Shown: piece by piece, positions 54,414-63,990 of the stretch
Numbering within the stretch: the first letter of the stretch is position 1
Layout: each line of letters opens with the position of its first letter
NCBI GenBank assembly: GCA_036362985.1
Contig: JAYGXS010000008.1
Coordinates: forward strand, 10,226,742 to 10,290,741
Length of the DNA stretch: 64,000 nucleotides
DNA from: Ligula intestinalis
Taxonomy: Eukaryota; Platyhelminthes; Cestoda; Diphyllobothriidea; Diphyllobothriidae
Direction of reading: 5' to 3'
Made by a program: the position numbers and the translations under genes
The notes under the pieces: generated by a model
Seen by the model: the letters and a program-made list of their open reading frames with translations, nothing else
Told to the model about the DNA's origin: nothing
Database searches by the model: none

Positions 54414-55004
54414 ATGAGACCGACCAACCGATGCCAAGGGCTTCAGCTGCTCGTACTATGCATGTACGCCATATCTGTTTCCATGGCGAACTCTGCTAAA
54501 AAACACCACCGGTACAATAGCATCACCATATATATTTCACCAGGCCTTGAAATCACGCACGTGTCCGTTCGATATCATTCGTCACGGGCATGTACTAGGC
54601 ATTTCTCACGTAAGTCGGAAGTGTGTTTTTGTTCCCCTTGTAACGGCCCTCGGATCGGCGCGAATATCGCTGACTTACATTTTCTTCACTGCCAAGCTCT
54701 GTGCTGCGACGCATGCTCATGGCCGACTCACTGCAAGGCCCCGCGTGACTCATTGTGCCTTCGCCGCGAAGCCTTGCAGTCCTGTATACTCGCAATCTAC
54801 TCTGGACACTCCTGTTTGATCTGCCGTGAAGGCCGCCCACGCTTTCCAGCACCCAGCGTGACCCATTTTCTGATCGGCTGCTGGACATGTCACGGGTGGT
54901 CTCAAATCCTGCCTACACAGGCGCACGCACACACTTCAATCGGCATCTATATGGTGAGCAGCTTGTTTTTGCAGAACCTGTACAAACTAGGTGGACTTAC
55001 CTGA
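54414..55004 (+). CDS. Unknown 196-codon Cys-rich ORF, possible secreted protein
   Basis: After the LINE frames this is the longest ORF that is not antisense to a known element. The N-terminus has a charged start followed by LQLLVLCMYAISVSMA, which resembles a signal peptide with a possible cut after SMA. The rest has 17 Cys in 196 residues, some grouped (CFCSPC, CCDAC, CLIC). I recognise no domain. No second copy was seen in the window. Against it: competing ORFs of 90-97 codons lie in other frames, there is no clear promoter, and Cys grouping can arise by chance. It could be an intron-less gene, an exon, or noise. Confidence 0.2.
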   Translation: MRPTNRCQGLQLLVLCMYAISVSMANSAKKHHRYNSITIYISPGLEITHVSVRYHSSRACTRHFSRKSEVCFCSPCNGPRIGANIADLHFLHCQALCCDACSWPTHCKAPRDSLCLRREALQSCILAIYSGHSCLICREGRPRFPAPSVTHFLIGCWTCHGWSQILPTQAHAHTSIGIYMVSSLFLQNLYKLGGLT

Positions 55005-55439
55005 CTTCTTACTTGGGGAAACCTCCAGGAGTCGAGGATCAGTACTTTCTCCACCCTCTCAGTGTGGCCTCTATGGCACCCACAGGTTTGCGAGAACTGA
55101 CCCACTGGCCTATCTGTGTTAACGCCAGGCGTAACATGTAACCGCAAGTTGTGTGGGGCACGCTCTGACAGAGTGCTTCATGTTGTCAGCCGCTTGCGCC
55201 CAACCCCAGTGTCAGGGGATTGGCCCACCTCAGCAATTAACAGGGAAAGAGTTAATGAAACAGACCCTGCAGACAGCGTTCTCGCGGCACTAACGTGTGG
55301 TCCTCGATGCAGACTGTTTGACACGCTTGGAGCATTTACGCCGCATTTAACTTGGTGACACTTAACAATTCACCTCAGACTTCAGCCCAGTCTTCGTGTA
55401 TGTGAAAAGTAACTGGCGGGCTGTAGTTACTTCTTCTTA
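55005..55439. other. Spacer, no feature recognised
   Basis: Short ORFs continue from the region before; nothing assignable. Confidence 0.3.
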
Positions 55440-55855
55440 ATATGGCCCCTATGATCTGCGATCGGTAGTGCCTAGCTCCACACGAACGCTCGCGATTTTC
55501 GGCTTCTGGGATAGCCAATCACCGGTGAGACAAACTCCGCAAGAAAGCGGCGGCGGCCAATAACACGCCCGCAGTCGTAGGCTGACCTCAACCTGTCCGG
55601 TCATTCGCCTTCAAGGCCCGCTCACAAAGACCTCAATAAAGTGACTATCGTCAGGCCGGTACTTCAAACGAAGCCGCCCTAGCGGGTCGATTTGCGGTCC
55701 GACAGTCCACTACTTGCTGCCTATTCTGCATTCCTTCATTACAAAATAACCTGTTCTTACCACTCTGCCCCCACCTGGCATCTATTCTTCTAAGAAACCG
55801 GACCTGAGGATCGCAGTTGTTGGGGTTTAACTTTCTTAACCCCTTCGATGGACCC
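55440..55855 (+). repeat. Family L repeat
   Basis: GATAGCCAATCACCGGTGAG, TTCGCCTTCAAGGC, CATTACAAAATAACCTGTTC, CTAAGAAACCGGACCTGAGGATCGCAGTTG and TTAACCCCTTCGATGG in family order. AATAAA has become AATAAC. Confidence 0.55.
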
Positions 55856-56384
55856 GCGCCATTCTTTCATTGTTTTCGTGAAAAGGTGGTCCCCCGTACG
55901 CTTTCTGGGTGCGGTAGATGCTACGCAAGGCAAAGTTCACTTCAAACCGATTCGCGCGCAGGTCACCGTCTCCCCGCGTTAAACTCGTTGAGGAAGGGGA
56001 GAGGGGGTAAGGCAGAGTGGATATCATTTTTTGTGACGGTAAAATCGGCCAGTAAACTCTGCCCTAACTGTACTCACAATCTCATCTGTCGAACTATCAT
56101 CAGTTAAAAAGTTACTGAGCTGCGTTTCTTGAACTTACGTGAGTCAGAAGATTCTGTCTTAGCGTCCGCTCCAGGCGGTCTACAAAAGTTTGACTAGGGA
56201 CAAAAATAGCTTGTGCAGCTGACGTGCAAGGTAGTCATTTGTTCTTTCTACCCCTCCGCGCAAACTAGGTCACCGCCTTACGTCTCGACCAATGGAGGGA
56301 GAAAATAGGTTAATGTATGAAGGATAAACGACTGGCTACTTAGCGACTTGCGAACGATTTGGCAGCGAGGCAGCTAGCAAACGG
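55856..56384. other. Spacer, no feature recognised
   Basis: Two opposing ORFs near 55817-56107, neither with a domain. Confidence 0.3.
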
Positions 56385-56689
56385 CGGACTGAGGAAACGG
56401 TGCTTACACATCTGATGTGCTTTTGCGTTTCCTGAGAGAGAGAGAGAGAGAGGGAGGAAGGGTTACTCCTTTTTTGAAAGAAAGAAAAAAAGAAAGAAAG
56501 AAAACGCTAAACCATATAAGCTGGGAATTTCGGCGCAGTGGGGGAAACAGGGCAGCATTCTTCGGAAAGAGAGACGAAGGTATTGACCTCGGCAAAGCCG
56601 GACACGGTCAGCAAACAGGATTATACAAGCAGGGAACTAGAAGCAGAACTCTGAGCCGAGGTCTAACAGGAGAATAACAAGCTTACACT

Positions 56690-57605
56690 AATACTCTTTC
56701 GCTAATCGGAATTGACTCAAGTTGTGATACTGATTATCATTTAGTGTATTCTGAAGTCATGTCAGTCAGGATAGGAAGCCGGCTTTTTAACGAGCTTCGT
56801 TCCGACTCCTAGCAAAAAGTATCTTTTGTAAAAACTGACTGCTTTAGTAGTATGCCTTTTTATCACTTATTTGAACTTCTTTTATAAATTCAAATATATT
56901 TTATGGAAAACATGCACGAAAAAAATTATTGTACTTGTTTGATAGCAAATTCCGCCTTCTTTAAATTATATACTCAAAGAAAGGGTAGCTTCCGGTTTTG
57001 AAGAAGTTGCCTGATTGCCGAACAATTTTCTGAACGAGTGAATGCTACACTCGAATTAAAGGTTTAAAAACTGCGCACTGTGTTCATTCTGTTTAAGGAA
57101 ATGTACAGGTTCGCCTATAGTTTGAGGAAGACGTCACCTAGTTGTCATCAAATACTGAAATAGATTTGGAATATATTTTGTGCAGTATAGGCATTACTAA
57201 TAAATTAACGGATACGATTAATTATGGATGAAGTCCTAACAATCGTTAAACCGCTCATAATAAGCAACTAATTTAAAACCGAAAGCTTCCCTTTCTTTGA
57301 GCATAAAATTTAAAGTACGCTTAATTTGCTATCAAACAAGTACAAAAAATAATTTTCTCGTGCATGTTTTCGATAAAATATATTTGAATTTATAAAGACA
57401 GTCAAAATCAATGATAAAAAGGCAGATTACGGTTTGCTAGGAGTCGGATCGAAGCTCGTTAAAAAGCCGGCTTCCTATCCTGACTGACATGACTTCCGAA
57501 TACCCTACATGATAATCAGTATCACAACTTGAGTCAATTCCGATTAGCGAAATAGTATTAGTCTTCTGCATATGTCGAAATATTGCATGATCAACGGCGT
57601 CTACT
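56690..57605. repeat. Long palindrome in the inverted F copy
   Basis: Arms about 56690-57000 and 57280-57605, with TCGCTAATCGGAATTGACTC and GATAAAAAGGCA-type blocks inverted between them. Partner of 38223-39215. Confidence 0.6.
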
Positions 57606-57721
57606 GTACTTAGGACTTCGGTAGAGGATAACTTTACCTCTGAGAACGGTACGCCAAAACACCGATCCGTGCGTAATACGCGACTGGTGCTTATGTGGAT
57701 TATAGGGTTTGGGCAGTACAT
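57437..57721 (-). pseudogene. Recurrent ORF fragment of unknown protein, longest intact copy
   Basis: 94 open codons on the minus strand: MYCPNPIIHISTSRVLRTDR, CFGVPFSEVKLSSTEVLSTV, DAVDHAIFRHMQKTNTISLI, GIDSSCDTDYHVGYSEVMSV, then RIGSRLFNELRSDS and a stop. It matches the broken frame at 38107-38395 over its whole length, and the ORF at 39042-39335 from STVDAVDH on. I recognise no domain, signal peptide or membrane segment. It may be a piece of the element's own lost protein or a captured host exon. DNA conservation alone could keep it open. Confidence 0.3.
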
Positions 57722-58904
57722 AGAAAAGTATATGTACTTACAAAGAAGAGCTTATGTAAAGCATAAAAAAACGAATAACTATTTACATAATGTAATGTTG
57801 GGCAAGTAAAAACTACATTTGCAACGCAAATTACGGATTTCTAAGATTAAAGTTAAGTAAAGTAAAAGAAACTAAAATAAGAACCGCATATCAATAATAA
57901 ATCTAAAACCAAGCCACAAACTAAAGTTAACTAACTATAGAAAGTTCAACTAAAGAAAGGAAGCTTAAAAACTAAAAGCTTACTAACTTCAATTGAAGTC
58001 TACAAATTAAAGAAAAATGAACTTCAATGAGGTAAACTTAAAAGGCCAAAAATTTAAATTTAATAAAAATTAACATCGTTTAATAATAAACTAAAAAATT
58101 AAGCTTAAACTAAACAGAAAAAATCAAATAAACGTTAGGTAAATTGGCTGCATTTCTCTTCTTATTTATGGCGTGCTTTTATCTTGGACACTACTAGGCC
58201 AAAACTTCGACTATGTGAAGAAATTTCTGGAAGATAAATTTAATTTCCACAAGGGGGCCAACGTGTAGATATTGTTAGGTCGATCACTATTAGCTCCTCG
58301 TAGCAAGGCCGAGAAAATCCAGGGGAACGCGAATCGCGACGAAATGAATGCAACAGTAGCTTATGTAGTCACACTCATAAATCTTTACAACCTGCATATT
58401 TTCCCACGAAAATGGTGGTTATCAGGTTTTATGGGAGGGGAATTAGGACACGCAGTGAAACATACTTTAATAAATGCTAAATGCATTTTTATTTTACTGT
58501 ATTTAGAAGTGTTATTGATTTATATCTGTAGCTTTTCCTAATCTGTAATATCATTTAACTTTTTGCGGAAAAACTTGATTGTCAAATTTCAAGTTTCTTG
58601 AATTTCCCAAAAATTTGAACTAGTGGTTAGGAGGTCGTCTACTTCAACTTACCTGTTGTCCAACTTACCGTTCTGGAGTTAGGTTAGTACAGTCCATGGC
58701 AAGAAGCGCTGCGCACATCTTCCATTTACATGCGGAACAACCTGCTCCCAGTGGCCACGTGAAGCAGCTTTGTCTTCTTTTTTTCCCTTAATACTTACTT
58801 CTAAAAATTTCCTTCTCTGCCTATCCCATTTCTCCACTCCCCAAAACTCTATAGCTATCATGTTCGCAGGAAAAATGCTGGAACTAGGGGATATATGCGT
58901 GGGC

Positions 58905-59035
58905 CTACATAAAATACTTTTGTGCCTGTTAGCCGCCATCATCCAGGGGCTGGAACCCCCAAACTTCAAACCAGGGTTCTTTAGTCATTGAGTTTACCAC
59001 TTTATCATTGCACCACGGGCTCGATGTTTTGTCGG
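58905..59035 (-). mobile_element. SINE inside module X, minus strand
   Basis: Reverse complement of 36836-36965: CCAGGGGCTGGAACCCCC (B box) and CCACTTTATCATTGCACCACGGGC (A box). Confidence 0.55.
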
Positions 59036-59566
59036 AGACGTGGATCTAATTATAGAAACCCTGGAAAACGAATTTAAAGGAAGCAGATCCAGTAATTTAT
59101 AACCGTACTTGAATCTCATGTTCTGTGAGTGTGTGTGTGTGTGTGTATGATTAAGAGCCAAGTGGGAGGAAGAATCTAACGAAAAAAACCCGACAAATAT
59201 GAGCCAGTGTAAACTGACTCAGGTTGTTTTGTGGAGTAGTCCACTCATGTGGTACCGTTTCTGTGGGAACAGTTAACATGCCAAAGGATTTTACCAGGCA
59301 CAACTAATTAAAAAGTAGGGAATCGAGAGTGCGAAGAAAGAAGGAGGGCTTTGCTTTGTCTTAGCGCTTTAATTATTGCCTATAAAATGTAAAAGTTCAT
59401 GACAAAATTTACATTTTTTTGATAAAATGTGTCCCAACGGTTGATCTCTGATGGCAGGACTATTTGAGCTATGGAAGGTCACAGGCAAACTATGAAAAAG
59501 TGAAACTGGAAATATACATTTCACGTCTACTTTCTGTGAAACCTCTCCATTTCCGGGTGCAGCCAC

Positions 59567-60331
59567 CTGCCATTTGCTGTCACTGCAGATCAGGTACATA
59601 TTCGCTCAGGAATGTGCGAACACCGATCGAATGGGCTTCCAAACTAAACAAAGTTCATGTGGTGGTCAGAGGTCCCCAGCGGGTGACCGCCTGCCAGGCC
59701 GATTCCGGCCAAGTCATAATAGCAGTAAGTGGGGTATGACAGCATCTGGGGGTAACTTGATACAGAACTGTTTTGGGCTTATTAGCCTTAATCAGCCAAG
59801 CATAACCCTGAACCCCAGCTGGTCAGCCAACGCAAACAAATGCACTTACAGACGGCGCAGTTGGTCCACCACTGGTGTCTATCAGATGGGTCATAAGCAC
59901 TTCATCGAACCGCAGTTCACCAGCGCCTCGCCACCTGGCATTTGCTGTCACTGCAGATCAGGTATATATTTACTCAGAAATGTGCGAACACCGATCATAT
60001 GGGCTTCCGAACTAAACAAAGTTCATGTGGTGGTCAGAGGTCCCCAACGGGTGACCGCCTGCCAGGCCGATCCCGGCCAAGTTATAATAGCAGTAAAGAG
60101 GGTATGACAGCGTTTAGGGGTAATTTAATACAGCATTTGTTTCGGGCTTATTAGCCTTCATCAGCCAAGCATCAGCCAAGCTTATGACCCGTCTGGTATA
60201 CCCCAGTGGTGGACCAACTGCGCCGTCTGTAAGTGCGTTTTTTTGTGTTGTCTGACCAGCTGGTGTTCAGAATAATGCTTGGCTGATGAAGGCTAATAAG
60301 CCCGAAACAGTTCTGTATCAAGTTACCCCCA
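59567..60331. repeat. Hammerhead-bearing tandem/foldback repeat (retrozyme-like)
   Basis: A unit starting CATTTGCTGTCACTGCAGATCAGGTA occurs at about 59571 and 59937, a period of about 366 bp, head to tail. A third, partial copy (60172-60331) is inverted against 59735-59908. Each copy holds GGCTTATTAGCC next to a hammerhead-like core: two in minus sense (near 59757-59805 and 60115-60165), one in plus sense (60277-60324). No coding capacity: the 177-codon ORF at 59574-60107 just follows the repetition. It abuts the LINE truncation at 60331. Confidence 0.6.
60277..60324 (+). ncRNA. Hammerhead ribozyme candidate, complete
   Basis: Stem I GCTTGG (60277-60282) pairs with TCAAGT (60318-60323), 6 bp including two G-U. 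Core CTGATGA (60283-60289). Stem II GGCT/AGCC (60291-60294 with 60299-60302), loop AATA, flanked by A60290-C60303. GAA (60304-60306). Stem III ACAG/CTGT (60307-60310 with 60313-60316), two-base loop. Predicted cleavage after A60317. All invariant core bases are present; the A-C pair at the base of stem II is unusual. Confidence 0.55.
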
Positions 60332-62138
60332 GATGCTGGGGAACTTGGCCCTGTCGCCACATCTCTTAGAACAGGGTGGTGAGATGAGTTATGAGTTGGT
60401 GGCCACCATATTTGTAAATCTCCGCCGGGATCCCGTCGGACCCGGGTGCTTTCCCGCTGGACAGCTGCTGCACAGCCTTCATGGTCTCCTCAGGGGTTGG
60501 TGGGAGGTCGAGATCAGCATTAATTTCGACTTGGGGCAGCCGCTCAATGGCAGTCTCAGAGGTGGTAGAGGGCCGGTTGAGTACGCTTTGGAAGTGTTCG
60601 GCCCAGCGGCTCAGAAGTTGGGTCTTCTCGGTGATGAGGGTGGTACCGTCCGCGCTGAGAAGTGGGGCTGTGCCCCTCACTACGGGGCCGTAGACTGCTT
60701 TGAGTGCTGCGAAGAAGTTCTTCCATTCATTGCGATCCGCGTAGTCTTGGATTTCCTCACCCTTACGAACCATCCAAGCGTCCTGCATTTCCCGCAGCCG
60801 CTGCTGTACAAGACGGCGACTTTCGTAGTAGGCTGCTTTCGTGGCGTCGGTAGGGTGAGCGACATATTCGTTGCGGAGGCGATTCTTCTCAGAGATGAGA
60901 GTACTGATGGCTGCATCGTTTTCGTCGAACCAGTCTTGGTGTGGGCGGGGCGCGGGCCCAAGGATGCGTTTTGCAGTGGATTGAACAGCTTCCCGTAGTC
61001 GACATCATTGGGTCTCCGCGGAGGTGTTCTCTTCTGCAATTGGGAGGTTATCGAGCTGATGAGTCAGCTCGTTGCTGAAACGGAAGCGGTTGGCAGGCAA
61101 GTGCAACAGAGCAATATTCAACTTACCTGGGGGTCGCTTACCTTGAGGTCTCCTGCGTGGTTGAAGACGGATCCGCATCTTGGAGATGATGAGACGATGA
61201 TCGGTATCACCATCGGCAACCGGCATTGCCTTTGTCACCAACACGTCCTGCTGGTCGCGTCGCCGCACAAGGACATAATCCAGAAGATGCCACTGATGAG
61301 ACCTGGGGTGCATCCAGGTCGCCTTGTGCTGCAGCGGTTGGCTGAAATAGGTGTTGGTCAGTATGAGACGGTGCACCGCGCAGGTGCGAAGGAGGAGTAG
61401 GCCATTGTCGTTGAGTCCTCGGATGCCGTGGGGTCCGAGCACTCCTCTCCAGGCGGCGTGGTCTGTGCCGACACGGGCATTGAAGTCACCAAGGACTATC
61501 AACTTGTCCGCCTTCGGCACAGAGGCCAGGAGGGCATGCAAATCCTCGTAGAACTTGTTCTTTGTCTCGTCAGAGCTGGTCATCGGAGGAGCGTAGACAC
61601 TAACGAGGGTGGCGAATTTGCCACCCCAGAGAGGCAGGCGGAGACTCATCAGGCGTTCGTTGATACCCTGCGGCGTATAGGGTAGTTGTCCCACGATGTC
61701 CTTCCGGATGGCAAAGGCGACGCCGGCCTCGCGTCGCTCTGTCGTCGGACGGCCCACATAGAAGAAGGTGTAGCCGGCACCCACCTCTTCTATGGAACCT
61801 TCACCGGAGAAGCAGGTTTCACTGAGTGCGGCGATGTCTACCTTGAAGCGCGCCAGTTCCCGGGCGATGAGCGCTGTTCTCCGTTCCGGTCGGATGCTCC
61901 TCGGGTTATCTAAAAGGGAACGAACATTCCAAGCGCCGAAGGTGATAGGACTTACCTGAGCTCCCTGAGCTGTCGTCCTGTGAGCTCTGGGAGCTGTCCT
62001 GCGGGAAAGAAACGGGTTAGAGGGAGGGTGGGGAGGAGAGAAGTTTTGATTGGCGTTTGTAGTGTTTCGACAGCGTGCATGCAGTCTGACAGCCACGGTC
62101 AGCTGGCAGATGTCGTGACCCAGCGTGTTTGGAACCAT
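60331..62138 (-). pseudogene. RTE-type LINE ORF: endonuclease intact in motif, RT truncated
   Basis: One continuous minus-strand frame starts at 62138 and runs to the junction at 60331, about 600 codons, with two in-frame stops only (TGA at 61007-61005 where Trp is expected, TAA at about 60368 where Gln is expected). Residues 65-320 form an apurinic-type endonuclease: WNVRSL (N71), ALSET (E107), VSVYAPP (Y182), GDFNARVG (D218, N220), LLDYV (D287) and TDHRL (D312, H314). It nicks target DNA for reverse transcription. The linker DWFDENDAAIS...RLVQQRLREMQDAW leads to the RT start, LSSGKAPGSDGIPAEIYK. The frame ends after EMWRQGQVPQ, so the catalytic palm is missing. The wording matches proteins often named craniofacial development protein 2-like. 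Plus-strand ORFs across this region are antisense shadows. A young but 3'-truncated copy. Confidence 0.85.
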
Positions 62139-63232
62139 CTTTTATAGGAACATCAACCCTCTCGCGAGGGGCGGCAGCGCTACTCCTAAATAGGACTGCC
62201 TGTCACAAGTAACTGCTGCCGAACAACACCATGGGCCACGATTGATTTGGTGTTGAACGGCCACTTGGTTACGAGCCGCCTACAACTTTGCTGTCGCGCC
62301 GCCATAGGACTTTTTAGACCGTGGGGGGAAGGTATTTGGGGAGTAGGGGGAGGGAGCAGCAGTACCTGCCTTAGTAGCAGTAGCGGTGAACGCGACAGTC
62401 TCTCTATTTATGCTGCTACGAATTCTAGTGCTGTGACATCTGATTGCTGTTAAAGTAACTGCTGCGGGTATTATCGTCACTGATGTTACTAAGGCTGCAA
62501 GCTCTGCTAGGACTAAGAATGCTAATCATGACGGTGGAACGACTATATGGGTAAACATCGTTGCAATGAAGGTGACTAAGAGTAACGAAACGGAATAGTG
62601 TAGGTATGACAGCAGAAACAACATGGGAGAGATAGTCATTAGAGTAACAGATAGCAAATATCAATTGGACAGAAAATAGTAAGGTAAAATAGATGTGGAA
62701 TCAGGCATACATAAGCATAAAGAGCAAGGGATGCAATGCTAAGACTACCGGATATCGAGTAGATTACACAGATACAGCAACGTTTCGAGAGTACTGAAAT
62801 GCTTAAGCTAGTGATGTAAGAACTGATCGCGGATGGTTGTAATAATGGTAGTAACGATAAAGCAACTAGTGATAGCAAGTGGGTAATAAAGGGTAAGGGA
62901 ATAAACAATAAAATACAGATGGACGGATAAGGGCACGGTATAAAGATAGAAGCTTCCTTCCACCAGCTGCGTCTGCTAAGGTACTTACCGCTGCAACCCG
63001 GGGGCATACCGGGCGTGGGGACACACACACCGGAGACCCTCACTTGGTTTGGCCCGCTGATCGAGGCTGGGAGCCGGGGGGTGGCCGCCAGGCACAGCCT
63101 GGCTACGGGGAGGCACAAGTGAGAGCTGGATGCCAGCCAGGGACACTAGGCGTAGCCACCACCTACGCGAGGAAGATGATGCGATCTGCCACGACCTTCA
63201 CGTTCAACCCCCAGCTGGACACCCCATACCCT

Positions 63233-63233
<1 letters not shown>
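62139..63233. other. Interval upstream of the LINE, no firm feature
   Basis: Holds irregular ACTA/GTTACT-like simple sequence at about 62350-62600. The 159-codon minus ORF at 62639-63118 is Leu/Ser/Ile-rich, with no recognised domain. The first part may be the LINE 5' untranslated region. Confidence 0.35.

Positions 63234-63290
<57 letters not shown>
63234..63290 (+). repeat. CA microsatellite
   Basis: 57 bases of uninterrupted CA. It gives the artificial His-Thr and Cys-Val ORFs on the two strands. Confidence 0.98.
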
Positions 63291-63292
<2 letters not shown>

Positions 63293-63304
63293 CAGTTCCC
63301 CCGT

Positions 63305-63540
63305 CGATTTCGACGATGGGCACCACGCGCTCCAACAAGCCGCAGCAAACGCTGGAGCAAGCCGCAACTGACAGAAAGGTGAGCTGGGCAAGCAATACGC
63401 AAGCGACAGCTAGCAGGAGCAACGCAGAGAACTGGCGCGAGAGAAAACAGGAGTTAAGGCAGACTTGCGCAGAATCTACCCACTCGCTCGCCACTCCCAC
63501 CTCCGTATCCGGTGTAAAGACAAAGTCAATAAGACCGGGG
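63305..63540 (+). repeat. Repeat J, plus copy (possible ORF fragment)
   Basis: Begins near ATGGGCACCACGCGCTCC and matches the minus copy at 42475-42745. The frame reads MGTTRSNKPQQTLEQAATDR, KVSWASNTQATASRSNAENW. A GTGAGC follows GAAAG at about 63378 and could be a splice donor, but the other copy lacks it. No domain recognised. Confidence 0.45.
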
Positions 63541-63764
63541 ATGAGGGAGGGTGTAGATGGCTGGCGCGATAAACACTCAGCACGCGCACACTTGACACAG
63601 CCATTTCGCTAGGTATGCTCCCGACTGCGCGGGAGCGCCATAAAGGCCACATTAAGAGGGAGCCATTGCAGCCTGACTCTCAGTCCTCCCTCTCCTCCCG
63701 TACGCACACACAGACACACGCGTAAAGAAGGAGCAGCTACGTAGGGGGTCCGAGTTTTCCCGTC

Positions 63765-63990
63765 AGTTGGCAGGCCCTCCAAGCCACGGCTTTTAGCGCA
63801 CCGTGATAGATTCAGACGCATTCAGATTTATTATAGTGAGGGAAGAATCGCGCCGAGGTCGACCTCACTCTCTCCCCCACCGCATAGTGACCGCCTAGCT
63901 TTTCGGGCACCCGCAGTGGGGCCTGAAACCCAGTGGGAGCGCGTGCGCAGTCACCAACAGGGAATCAGAAGTGAGAGAAAGTGCCAGCGC
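63765..63990 (+). repeat. Repeat K, copy 2
   Basis: Partner of 18765-18970, same orientation: GGCTTTTAGCGCACCGTGA, GAGGTCGACCTCACTCTCTC and GTGACCGCCTAGC. It runs to the window edge. Confidence 0.5.

Larger units (their letters stand above)
56385..59565 (-). mobile_element. Composite repeat F, inverted copy
   Basis: Reverse complement of 36300-39672, 17 kb away. It contains the end block with GA and GAAA microsatellites (56434-56452, 56476-56505), the palindrome (56690-57605), module X (about 57740-59120) with its SINE (58905-59035, minus), a GT tract (about 59127-59147) and the outer block to 59565. Only one X copy is present here. Confidence 0.65.

Noticed and set aside
59574..60107. 177-codon ORF with internal repetition
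   Set aside because: The repetition is that of the non-coding tandem unit; the ORF simply runs through it.
60333..60998. 221-codon plus-strand ORF
   Set aside because: Exactly antisense to the RTE LINE frame, which has recognisable linker and RT-start motifs; a shadow ORF.
63044..63612. ORFs with long His-Thr or Cys-Val runs
   Set aside because: Produced by the CA microsatellite at 63234-63290 on the two strands.
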